A DNA stretch of 6,550 bases, taken from positions 11,285 to 17,834 of the forward strand of contig PMOF01000277.1 in assembly GCA_003162495.1 (NCBI GenBank), in the 5' to 3' direction. The first letter of the stretch is position 1. Every line of letters begins with the position of its first letter. The translations under genes were made by a program, and so were the position numbers. Below, piece after piece: positions 1-6,263 of the stretch. This DNA comes from Acidobacteriaceae bacterium (GTDB lineage: Bacteria; Acidobacteriota; Terriglobia; Terriglobales; Acidobacteriaceae). The notes under the pieces are model-generated. The model was not told the origin of the DNA. It ran no database searches and was given only the letters and a program-made list of their open reading frames with translations.

Positions 1-672
1 TCCTATTCGGTTCCCGATGGAGCTTCGCAAGCTGCCGGCGAAGGTACGCGGGCGCAGGCCGCCGATTCTGCGTCTGCGACTCAAGTGGCACAAATAGATC
101 CGGCCGGGCTGCCCAAAGATCCGACCGGGCTTCATAAAGACTCAACCGGACTTCCCAAAGACCCAGCCTGGCTCCCGTCCGTCGAGTACTTCCAGGCCGG
201 CCAGCCTTTCGAGATAGGCGACATTGCCGTGAGCCCTTTCACCATTCCTCACGACGCGGCCGACCCGGTGGGCTTTGTGTTCCGGTCGGAAGGGGTCCGC
301 ATGGCCATTGCCACCGACCTCGGCTACATTCCGCCCAACGTCAAGGCGCAGCTCAAGGGCCTTGACCTGCTGCTGCTGGAGTCCAATCACGACTTGGAGA
401 TGCTGCGCGACGGTCCCTACCCCTGGTCGGTCAAACAGCGAGTGCTTTCGAGAGTTGGCCATTTGTCCAACGAGGCGGCGGCGGATTTTCTTGAAAACCA
501 GTACGACGGCCAGGCCGCCTACGTGATCCTGGCGCATCTATCTGAAAGCAATAATCTTCCCGAGCTGGCCCGGGTGACCGCCGAGCGCGCCCTTAACGGA
601 CGGGCCAGCCTTCTGGCCAATAAGCTGTTGCTTGCAGGGCAGCACGAGCACCTTTCCGCGATTGATTTTTAG
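1..672 (+). CDS. MBL-fold metallo-hydrolase, YycJ/WalJ type (C-terminal part, 5' end outside window)
   Basis: The frame is open from base 1 to the TAG at 670-672, giving 223 residues, so the start lies upstream. The last ~165 residues follow the order of YycJ/WalJ-type metallo-beta-lactamase-fold proteins: a PHDA-DPVGF strand, TDLG (metal-ligand Asp), LLLESNHDLEML, YPWSVKQRVLS, GHLSN, and a terminal LAHLSESNN carrying another ligand His. The HxHxDH metal motif expected in the N-terminal half is not in view. Family members are cytoplasmic metal-dependent hydrolases, likely nucleases or phosphodiesterases, and WalJ is tied to cell-wall and DNA metabolism in Firmicutes; the substrate here is unknown. 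The first ~60 visible residues are hydrophilic and include three to four copies of a 7-residue repeat, where close relatives have only a short linker. A GTG at 85 could also initiate, but would give a protein without metal-binding histidines, so I read it as an internal codon. The family call is firm; the exact function is not. Confidence 0.88.
   Translation, partial: SYSVPDGASQAAGEGTRAQAADSASATQVAQIDPAGLPKDPTGLHKDSTGLPKDPAWLPSVEYFQAGQPFEIGDIAVSPFTIPHDAADPVGFVFRSEGVRMAIATDLGYIPPNVKAQLKGLDLLLLESNHDLEMLRDGPYPWSVKQRVLSRVGHLSNEAAADFLENQYDGQAAYVILAHLSESNNLPELARVTAERALNGRASLLANKLLLAGQHEHLSAIDF
100..183 (+). repeat. 21-bp in-frame tandem repeat (about 3.5 units) inside the hydrolase gene
   Basis: Units run 100-120, 121-141 and 142-162, with a degenerate fourth at 163-183. 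They encode PAGLPKD, PTGLHKD, STGLPKD and PAWLPSV. The unit is a multiple of three, so gain or loss of copies keeps the reading frame. The DNA copies differ mostly at third positions and a few substitutions, which suggests an older duplication under coding constraint rather than a fresh expansion. Confidence 0.8.
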
Positions 673-695
673 ATCAAAACGTGCACCTTTCTGCC

Positions 696-724
696 ATTTA
701 TTTTTCATTAAAGTGAGATATAAT
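696..724 (+). promoter_or_regulatory. Candidate sigma70-type promoter upstream of the zinc-finger membrane gene
   Basis: A perfect TATAAT lies at 719-724 in an AT-rich stretch just after the hydrolase stop. The best -35 at a usable distance is weak (TTTATT, 697-702, 16-bp spacer, three matches to TTGACA). Transcription would begin near 731 and leave a leader of about 200 nt before the ATG at 929. The -10 is convincing by sequence alone; the promoter as a whole is tentative. Confidence 0.45.
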
Positions 725-730
725 TGCAGA

Positions 731-928
731 GGAACGGTATCACTCTGTAACAGGTAGATTGGCAATCGAAATCCATGGGCATTGCCCTGGCGAGGCAGAG
801 CAGAGGGAGCGCCACCGAATCCAAACGGCCGGTGGAACATCCCAGAGTAAGAGCCTTTCGTTAGCCAAGTGGGCTGCGCAGAACCATAGCGGTTGAACCC
901 ATCCTTTTCAAAGTGAGACGAATCAACT
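731..928 (+). other. Long leader or intergenic stretch with several inverted repeats; possible structured RNA
   Basis: No reading frame here looks like a gene. Complementary pairs visible by eye are: 742-747 with 843-848 (ACTCTG/CAGAGT), enclosing 761-766 with 781-786 (GGCAAT/ATTGCC) and 812-817 with 830-835 (CCACCG/CGGTGG). Farther on, 863-866 pairs with 872-875 (AGCC/GGCT) and 882-885 with 891-894 (AACC/GGTT). The first three nest as a closing stem around two hairpins. I compared it from memory with common riboswitch cores (cobalamin, glycine, TPP, c-di-GMP, ZTP) and found no convincing match. It could be a cis-regulatory leader, a small RNA, or chance pairing. Confidence 0.3.
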
Positions 929-1390
929 ATGGCAAGAACCCGATGCACTGACAGAGTCGTAGGCGCCATCCTGGCAAGCTGGCGATATGACATTTCAGGA
1001 ATCTCCCCCGAGATGCGCAGGGACTACGAGCATCATTTTTCCGAGTGCGACCACTGTCGCGCGCGGCAGAAATTCCACCGCAGCCTGGATGTGTCGCTGG
1101 CTGTGCTCACGTCGCTGGCATGCTTCTTCTTTCTCTTCGCGCTGGCAGTGCTCATCCACGTCAAGCCGCTGGAACACGTGGCCTTCAACCTTCTCGGCCT
1201 GGATATCTCTTCGATGTACCAGATGCTGGTGTCGGCGGCCGTTGCGGGCGTCTGCTTCTCTGCAATCGGGCTGCTGCTCGTATGCACCACCACGCCGGTC
1301 CCGTCCTATCTGGGCGGCATCGCCGCGGAACGCGCACGACTCATTGAAGAGCGCCTGCCTGCGGCCATCAAGTCTCTCAGGCCGCGGTAA
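929..1390 (+). CDS. Small membrane protein with N-terminal zinc-finger-like motif (HxxxCxxC)
   Basis: This encodes 153 residues of unknown function. The ATG at 929 is the only reasonable start, since an in-frame TGA lies just upstream at 914-916; the ribosome-binding signal (GTGAG) is weak. Residues 36-43 read H-FSE-C-DH-C, the H-x3-C-x2-C spacing seen in zinc-binding anti-sigma (ZAS-like) domains. Two hydrophobic segments follow, about residues 56-77 and 97-119, then a charged C-terminal tail. The layout suggests a cytoplasmic zinc-finger domain anchored in the inner membrane. No ECF sigma factor gene is next to it, which weakens an anti-sigma reading; a redox- or metal-sensing membrane protein or a lineage-specific protein is equally possible. 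It appears to be monocistronic, with its own possible promoter at 719-724 and a terminator right after it. Confidence 0.72.
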   Translation: MARTRCTDRVVGAILASWRYDISGISPEMRRDYEHHFSECDHCRARQKFHRSLDVSLAVLTSLACFFFLFALAVLIHVKPLEHVAFNLLGLDISSMYQMLVSAAVAGVCFSAIGLLLVCTTTPVPSYLGGIAAERARLIEERLPAAIKSLRPR

Positions 1391-1414
1391 GGCCTGGTAT
1401 CCACCAGCAACCCA

Positions 1415-1444
1415 AGAGCCTTCCTTAACGGGGAGGCTTTCTTG
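1415..1444 (+). terminator. Intrinsic terminator after the zinc-finger membrane gene
   Basis: Bases 1415-1424 pair with 1431-1440 (core AGCCTTCC with GGGAGGCT, including G-T wobbles) around the loop TTAACG. A T-rich tail (CTTGCTTT) follows. It lies 25 nt after the stop codon and separates this gene from parDE. Confidence 0.7.
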
Positions 1445-1591
1445 CTTTAGCGGTTGCAATAGGTGCGAGCACCCTCATGCCACGGATCCACGATCAAACA
1501 GTCATCCGGGTGAACCCAGAATGAAATACGGCCTTCTTCGAGCCGTCAATTCATCGCTTCCTTGAAGCGGGTGTGAATCTCAGTTAGCCTT

Positions 1592-1620
1592 TTGGCAAAG
1601 TTGGCCAATTCTCTTATAAT
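1592..1620 (+). promoter_or_regulatory. Strong sigma70-type promoter of parDE with palindromic operator candidate
   Basis: The -35 TTGGCA (1592-1597) has one mismatch to consensus. A 17-bp spacer (1598-1614) follows, then a perfect TATAAT (1615-1620). Transcription should start near 1627, only ~10 nt before the parD ATG. The spacer contains the 8-bp palindrome TTGGCCAA (1601-1608), and the -35 repeats its half-site (TTGGC at 1592-1596 and 1601-1605, 9 bp apart). ParD proteins repress their own operons through ribbon-helix-helix domains, so this is the natural operator candidate; binding is inferred. Confidence 0.75.
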
Positions 1621-1636
1621 CGAGCAGAGGTTTTCG

Positions 1637-1894
1637 ATGCCTACCCGCAATGTGAACTTGACCCCCGAACTGGACCGTTTCGTCGCCGTCAAGGTTGAAG
1701 CCGGACTTTACTCCAATGCCAGTGAAGTGATGCGCGCTGCGCTGCGGTTGCTGGAGAGAGACGAACGGGAGAACGACGAAAAAATGGCCGCATTGCGGCT
1801 GGCTATCGACCGGGGAATTGCCAGCGGAGTTGCGAAAACTGGAGTTTTCTCTCGCCTTCGAAAGAAGCACGGCTTGCCTCCACGGGAGGATTGA
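1637..1894 (+). CDS. parD: ParD-type ribbon-helix-helix antitoxin
   Basis: This is an 85-residue antitoxin of a type II module. The ATG at 1637 follows AGAGG (1626-1630) at a 6-nt gap and starts just after the promoter. The in-frame TTG at 1592 is part of the -35 and is not a plausible start. Residues ~3-15 (RNVNLTPELDRFV) form the DNA-contacting strand and first helix. Residues ~22-40 (AGLYSNASEVMRAALRLLE) match the ParD ribbon-helix-helix signature. The charged middle and the C-terminal ~25 residues (GIASG, then VFSRLRKKHGL) would wrap and neutralise ParE. Family role: binds and inhibits ParE, and represses the operon as a complex. The parE gene follows after 3 nt, with its Shine-Dalgarno inside the last parD codons, so translation of the two is probably coupled. 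Confidence 0.93.
   Translation: MPTRNVNLTPELDRFVAVKVEAGLYSNASEVMRAALRLLERDERENDEKMAALRLAIDRGIASGVAKTGVFSRLRKKHGLPPRED
1884..1890 (+). promoter_or_regulatory. Shine-Dalgarno of parE that decides its TTG start
   Basis: GGGAGGA lies 7 nt before the TTG at 1898, inside the last codons of parD. The nearby ATG at 1905 is in another frame, and parE has no in-frame ATG or GTG start near its N-terminus, so the TTG is chosen. Confidence 0.75.
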
Positions 1895-1897
1895 TTT

Positions 1898-2188
1898 TTG
1901 TCACATGCTCGCATATCGGGTGAAGCCGAGAACGATCTCGATCAGATCGCGTCATATACGACGGCCACGTGGGGATGGCGACAGACGCATAAGTACCTCG
2001 CCAAAATGGAGGCATGCTTCGATCTCCTGGCGGCGAACCCTTCCATCGGTCGACGTTTAGATTCTGTCCACGAAGGTTTGCACAGATTCGAAATCGGCAG
2101 CCACGTGGTGTTCTACCTTCCCGAATCGGAAGGCGTGCTGGTTGTGCGCGTGCTTCACGAACAAATGCTCCCCGCCAACTATTTGTAA
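1898..2188 (+). CDS. parE: ParE-type toxin (RelE/ParE superfamily)
   Basis: This is a 96-residue toxin of the RelE/ParE superfamily, close to the family's usual length. It starts at TTG 1898, placed by the GGGAGGA Shine-Dalgarno in parD. Family features visible: an N-terminal strand and helix (ARISGEAENDLDQIASYT), LLAANPSIGRRLD at ~43-55, GLHRFEIGSHVVFYL at ~60-74, and a closing VLVVRVLHEQM. ParE toxins typically poison DNA gyrase and block replication; the target here is inferred from the family. It shares the reading frame of parD, separated only by the parD TGA and one TTT codon. The rare start codon should lower toxin output relative to the antitoxin. The protein looks intact, with no frameshift or missing block. 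It ends 75 nt from the stop codon of the convergent gpmI gene. Confidence 0.92.
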   Translation: MSHARISGEAENDLDQIASYTTATWGWRQTHKYLAKMEACFDLLAANPSIGRRLDSVHEGLHRFEIGSHVVFYLPESEGVLVVRVLHEQMLPANYL

Positions 2189-2210
2189 CAGGGCTTGCCT
2201 TGTGAATGAT

Positions 2211-2243
2211 GAAAAAGGCGAAGCCGTATTAGCCTCGCGTTTT
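2211..2243 (-). terminator. Intrinsic terminator of gpmI, possibly bidirectional with parE
   Basis: On the minus strand GCGAGGCT (2238-2231) pairs with GGCTTCGC (2225-2218) around AATAC, with two G-T wobbles. CTTTTT follows (2217-2212), a classic intrinsic terminator ~25 nt past the gpmI stop. On the plus strand the same hairpin has two mismatches and is followed by GTTTTC (2239-2244), so it may also stop parDE transcripts less efficiently. Confidence 0.65.
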
Positions 2244-2263
2244 CTGTTTGAGCTTGTCCTGAA

Positions 2264-3871
2264 TTACTTGGCAACCGGCACCCGCAAGTCGCCCCCGGTC
2301 ATCTCTTTCGGCAAGCCAAGCGCCAGCACGTTCAGCAGCGTGGGCGAGATGTCGCGTAGCGACCCGTCATTGCGCAAGCGATAGTGGGCCGCATCCTCGG
2401 CCACATAAATCATGGGCACCGGGTTGGTGGTGTGTGCGGTGTGCGGGCCGCCGGTCACCGGGTCCACCATGGTTTCCGCATTGCCGTGGTCGGCGGTAAT
2501 CAGCCAACTTCCGTTCCGCTCCTTGATGGCTTTGTAGATGCGGCCCAGCTGCGCATCCACAACCTCGCAAGCTCTGATGGTCGGCGCCAGTTGCCCTGAA
2601 TGGCCCACCATGTCGGCGTTGGCGAAGTTGGCGACAATCAAATCGAAGGCCGTGTCGTTGACCGCTTTGATGATGGCGTCGCCAATGCCCTCGGCACGCA
2701 TCTCCGGGGCAAGGTCATAGGTGGCCACCTTCAGCGAGGGAATCAGTTCGCGCTCCTCGCCGGGGAAGGGCACTTCGATGCCGCCGTTGAAAAAATAAGT
2801 CACATGCGCAAACTTTTCCGTCTCCGCCACGCGCAGGTTGCGCAGTTGATGTGCAGCCAGCACGTTGGCCAGAATGTTATCCAGCGACTCCGGCGGCGTG
2901 ACCAGCGGCAGATCGAATTTCTTGTCGTACTGCGTCATGCAGATGTAGAGAAGATTCTTCGGCGTTTCCGTGCGAGGAATCTCCAGGTCGAGCGCTTCCC
3001 ATCCGTCCAGGTCGCGGCCGCCGTGCTGATTGAGGCCGCTTTCTCGTGCCAGCACGCGGGTGATCTGCCGCGCGCGATCGGCGCGGAAGTTGAAATTAAG
3101 GCAGACGTCCTCGTCGCGAATCTGCCCCACCGGTTTGCCCGCTGCATCCACGACCACAAACGGAATCAGGAATTCATCGGTGATGCCGTTGTTGTAATTT
3201 TCCTTGATACGCGCCACGGGATTCGCGTACGCGCCGCCTTCGGCCTTGCCGGTGACCATGGCGTCGAATGCCTTGCGTTCACGCTCCCAGCGCTTGTCCC
3301 GATCCATGGCATAGTAGCGGCCATTGATCGACGCGATCTTACCCACGCCGTATTCGCGCATCTTCTTTTCGAGTTGCGCGATGAAGCCCGCGCCGGACGT
3401 AGGCCCGGTGTCGCGACCGTCCATGAAGGCATGCACAAACACTCGCTCCAGCCCGAATGTGCGCGCGGTACGCAGCAGAGCATAAAGATGCTCCTGGTGA
3501 GAGTGCACGCCGCCGTCTGAGACCAGTCCGAACAGATGCAGTTGCCGCCCGCCCTCGCGCGCCCGCTGCATGGCGCGCACGATGGACGGATTTTTCTGGA
3601 ACTCGCCCGACGCGATCAGTGCGTCGATGCGTGTGATGTCCATCTGCACAATGCGTCCGGCGCCGATGTTCAAATGGCCCACTTCGCTGTTGCCCATCTG
3701 CCCGTCGGGCAGGCCGACAAAATGTTCCGACGCCCGGATGAGCGTGTTGGGATACTCGCGCAGCAGCTTGTCGTAGGTGGGTTTGCGGGCCAGCGCAATG
3801 GCGTTGTTGGCGGTTTCAGCGCGGTAGCCCCATCCGTCAAGGATGGTCAGAACCAGAGGATGCTTGGGCAC
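2264..3871 (-). CDS. gpmI: 2,3-bisphosphoglycerate-independent phosphoglycerate mutase
   Basis: GpmI interconverts 3- and 2-phosphoglycerate in cytoplasmic glycolysis and gluconeogenesis through a phosphoserine intermediate with two Mn ions. The GTG at 3871 gives 535 residues, slightly longer than the ~514 of E. coli. It follows GAGGT at a 9-nt gap, and the protein opens with the canonical [11 protein letters not shown]. The open frame continues ~36 codons upstream, but that part has no family resemblance. Visible motifs: metal ligand D12; catalytic S62 in [24 protein letters not shown] at ~118-125; [11 protein letters not shown] at ~150-160; [14 protein letters not shown] at ~184-197; K353 in [22 protein letters not shown] with D420 and H424; TADHGN with D461 and H462; and HTTNPVP with H480. 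All expected catalytic and metal residues are present, so it should be active. It follows the XRE antitoxin gene in the same direction across a 114-nt gap. Confidence 0.97.
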   Translation of the reverse strand: MPKHPLVLTILDGWGYRAETANNAIALARKPTYDKLLREYPNTLIRASEHFVGLPDGQMGNSEVGHLNIGAGRIVQMDITRIDALIASGEFQKNPSIVRAMQRAREGGRQLHLFGLVSDGGVHSHQEHLYALLRTARTFGLERVFVHAFMDGRDTGPTSGAGFIAQLEKKMREYGVGKIASINGRYYAMDRDKRWERERKAFDAMVTGKAEGGAYANPVARIKENYNNGITDEFLIPFVVVDAAGKPVGQIRDEDVCLNFNFRADRARQITRVLARESGLNQHGGRDLDGWEALDLEIPRTETPKNLLYICMTQYDKKFDLPLVTPPESLDNILANVLAAHQLRNLRVAETEKFAHVTYFFNGGIEVPFPGEERELIPSLKVATYDLAPEMRAEGIGDAIIKAVNDTAFDLIVANFANADMVGHSGQLAPTIRACEVVDAQLGRIYKAIKERNGSWLITADHGNAETMVDPVTGGPHTAHTTNPVPMIYVAEDAAHYRLRNDGSLRDISPTLLNVLALGLPKEMTGGDLRVPVAK

Positions 3872-3880
3872 AGAGAAAAT

Positions 3881-3885
3881 ACCTC
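3881..3885 (-). promoter_or_regulatory. Shine-Dalgarno supporting the GTG start of gpmI
   Basis: GAGGT on the minus strand ends 9 nt before the GTG at 3871. Together with the conserved N-terminus this selects the GTG over the longer open frame. In the 114-nt gap to the antitoxin gene I see no good -35/-10 pair for gpmI. Confidence 0.55.
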
Positions 3886-3950
3886 GGGAGGATCGAAGTT
3901 GTGAACTCAGGATAACCTGCAGGAGTGGAATATCTACTTGCCACCGCGCG

Positions 3951-3970
3951 CCGGGCTGCTGGACGCCCGG
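3951..3970. repeat. GC-rich inverted repeat between the antitoxin gene and gpmI
   Basis: CCGGGC (3951-3956) pairs perfectly with GCCCGG (3965-3970) around an 8-nt loop, 16 nt past the antitoxin stop. No T-run follows on either strand, so it is not a classic terminator. It could weaken read-through from the toxin-antitoxin module into gpmI or stabilise a 3' end. Confidence 0.4.
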
Positions 3971-3985
3971 TCGATGCAAAGGTAC

Positions 3986-4321
3986 TCAGGCAATCGCAAG
4001 GACGCGTCGCCCAACACTCTTGCGAGTTGGACTAAGCTTGATTTCGATGTCATACCCGAGGCGATTTACACACCTCATGAGCTTGGCTTCCGAAAGGTTG
4101 GAAAAATCGCCGCGCGTAAGCCCCGAAACCTTACCCTGTGAAATGCCCATTTGACGCGCTGCTTCCTGCTGCGTCAGGCCCCGACGCCGCATTGCCCGCG
4201 TAATTTCAATTGCAAGCCCCGACTTGATCTTCAGTTCCTCGGAATCGGGGAGCTCGAGATCACGGAAGACGTTTCCGGAACTGAATTCGAACTCAATGTT
4301 CTTGACTGCGCGCCTGGGCAT
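3986..4321 (-). CDS. XRE-family helix-turn-helix antitoxin (HigA-like, partner of Gp49-like toxin)
   Basis: This is a 111-residue DNA-binding antitoxin. The ATG at 4321 follows a strong Shine-Dalgarno, AAAGGAG (4335-4329), at a 7-nt gap, both inside the end of the toxin gene. Residues ~14-45 (SSGNVFRDLELPDSEELKIKS, then LAIEI) match the N-terminal block of the small XRE antitoxins that pair with Gp49-like toxins. Residues ~48-69 (GLTQQEAARQMGISQGKVSGL) are a clear Cro/C1-type helix-turn-helix. NRLGYDIEIKLSP at ~86-98 is the usual C-terminal strand. Family role: binds the toxin and autoregulates the operon. The frame could extend upstream to 4522, but that stretch only shadows the toxin. It overlaps the toxin gene by 29 bp, with toxin first. 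Confidence 0.92.
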   Translation of the reverse strand: MPRRAVKNIEFEFSSGNVFRDLELPDSEELKIKSGLAIEITRAMRRRGLTQQEAARQMGISQGKVSGLTRGDFSNLSEAKLMRCVNRLGYDIEIKLSPTRKSVGRRVLAIA

Positions 4322-4682
4322 TTCTAATCTCCTTTGCAACCGTTTCAGCCGCTCTGAGCCGTGTGCGAATGATGTCCAATTCCTTCTTGGGCGTTGCGAT
4401 TCCACGCTTGCTTTTCTTTTGGAAACAGTGCAGCACGAAAACAGCTTCTGCAAACCTGACGGTGTAAACAGAGCGATATGTCCCACCCGCTTCGTCTTCA
4501 ACCAGCTCCAGGACGCCTGCACTTCCGAAGCCTTTCAACACTTTAGCCGATTCGTGTTGCTCGCCGACCTGCGCGAAGTGCAGGGCGTGACCAAAGAACT
4601 TTCGCACTGGAACAGGCAGAGCAATCAGATCTTTCTTTGCGCTTCCGATCCAAATGAGCGGCTTCTCCGGTCCATGCACCAT
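4293..4682 (-). CDS. RelE/ParE-superfamily toxin, phage Gp49-like (HigB-like)
   Basis: This is a 129-residue toxin of the Gp49-like (PF05973-type) group. Motifs in order: KPLIWIGSAKKDLIALP at ~7-23, the Q-x-G element near 38-40, AKVLKGFGSAGVLEL at ~46-60, GGTYRSVYTVRF at ~66-77, and VFVLHCFQKKSKRGIATPKKEL at ~81-102, the most diagnostic block. Members of this group are generally ribosome-dependent mRNA interferases; that activity is inferred. The ATG at 4682 was chosen because family resemblance begins there; 15 upstream codons are open but unlike the family. No Shine-Dalgarno precedes the ATG, and a possible -10 sits so close that the message may be nearly leaderless. The C-terminus extends ~20 residues past the usual helix and overlaps the antitoxin start by 29 bp. 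eno lies 121 nt upstream. Confidence 0.92.
   Translation of the reverse strand: MVHGPEKPLIWIGSAKKDLIALPVPVRKFFGHALHFAQVGEQHESAKVLKGFGSAGVLELVEDEAGGTYRSVYTVRFAEAVFVLHCFQKKSKRGIATPKKELDIIRTRLRAAETVAKEIRNAQARSQEH
4329..4335 (-). promoter_or_regulatory. Strong Shine-Dalgarno of the XRE antitoxin inside the toxin gene
   Basis: AAAGGAG on the minus strand stands 7 nt before the antitoxin ATG at 4321. It decides the start and allows high antitoxin translation independent of a poorly translated toxin start. Confidence 0.75.
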
Positions 4683-4685
4683 TTG

Positions 4686-4725
4686 ACTATACCATAAAAG
4701 GAATAAAACGGTTGGCGAATCATTC
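4686..4725 (-). promoter_or_regulatory. Candidate promoter/operator of the Gp49-like toxin-antitoxin module
   Basis: On the minus strand TTCGCC (4719-4714), a 17-bp spacer and TATGGT (4696-4691) form a weak promoter; TATAGT (4691-4686) is an alternative -10. Either places the transcript start at or within a few bases of the toxin ATG at 4682. Short palindromes overlap it: TAT-ACC-ATA (4688-4696) and GAAT-C-ATTC (4717-4725), possible sites for antitoxin autorepression. Confidence 0.35.
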
Positions 4726-4742
4726 ATTCCGGCAGGATCATA

Positions 4743-4768
4743 GGGAGGAGATTAAGGCCCCTCCCTTT
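4743..4768 (-). terminator. Stem-loop after eno, probable terminator or 3'-end hairpin
   Basis: On the minus strand GGGAGGGG (4765-4758) pairs with CTCCTCCC (4750-4743) around a 7-nt loop, with one G-T wobble, 38 nt past the eno stop. There is no clear T-run on the minus strand, so it may be inefficient. On the plus strand the stem has one mismatch and is followed by TTT, but no plus-strand gene precedes it. Confidence 0.45.
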
Positions 4769-4803
4769 GAATTCCGAGCGAGCGTCCGCCCCACCGCAGG
4801 TAC

Positions 4804-6263
<1,460 letters not shown>

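Noticed and set aside
538..993. 151-codon minus-strand open frame across the hydrolase 3' end and the gap
   Set aside because: Its latter half is antisense to the conserved end of the hydrolase and it shows no domain; the gap is better explained as a leader or intergenic region.
1549..1650. Helical-looking minus-strand stretch (ELANFAKRLTEIHTRFKEAMN) opposite the parD promoter
   Set aside because: It runs into the antisense of parD with no start codon of its own, and the parDE promoter and gene explain the same bases better.
2600..3520. 306-codon plus-strand open frame opposite gpmI
   Set aside because: It lies entirely antisense to gpmI, which has all family motifs. The translation is rich in His, Arg and Gly with no domain resemblance, as expected of a GC-rich shadow frame.
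3872..3979. 36-codon in-frame extension upstream of gpmI
   Set aside because: The extension lacks similarity to the family, and the GTG at 3871 has GAGGT at suitable spacing just before the conserved N-terminus.
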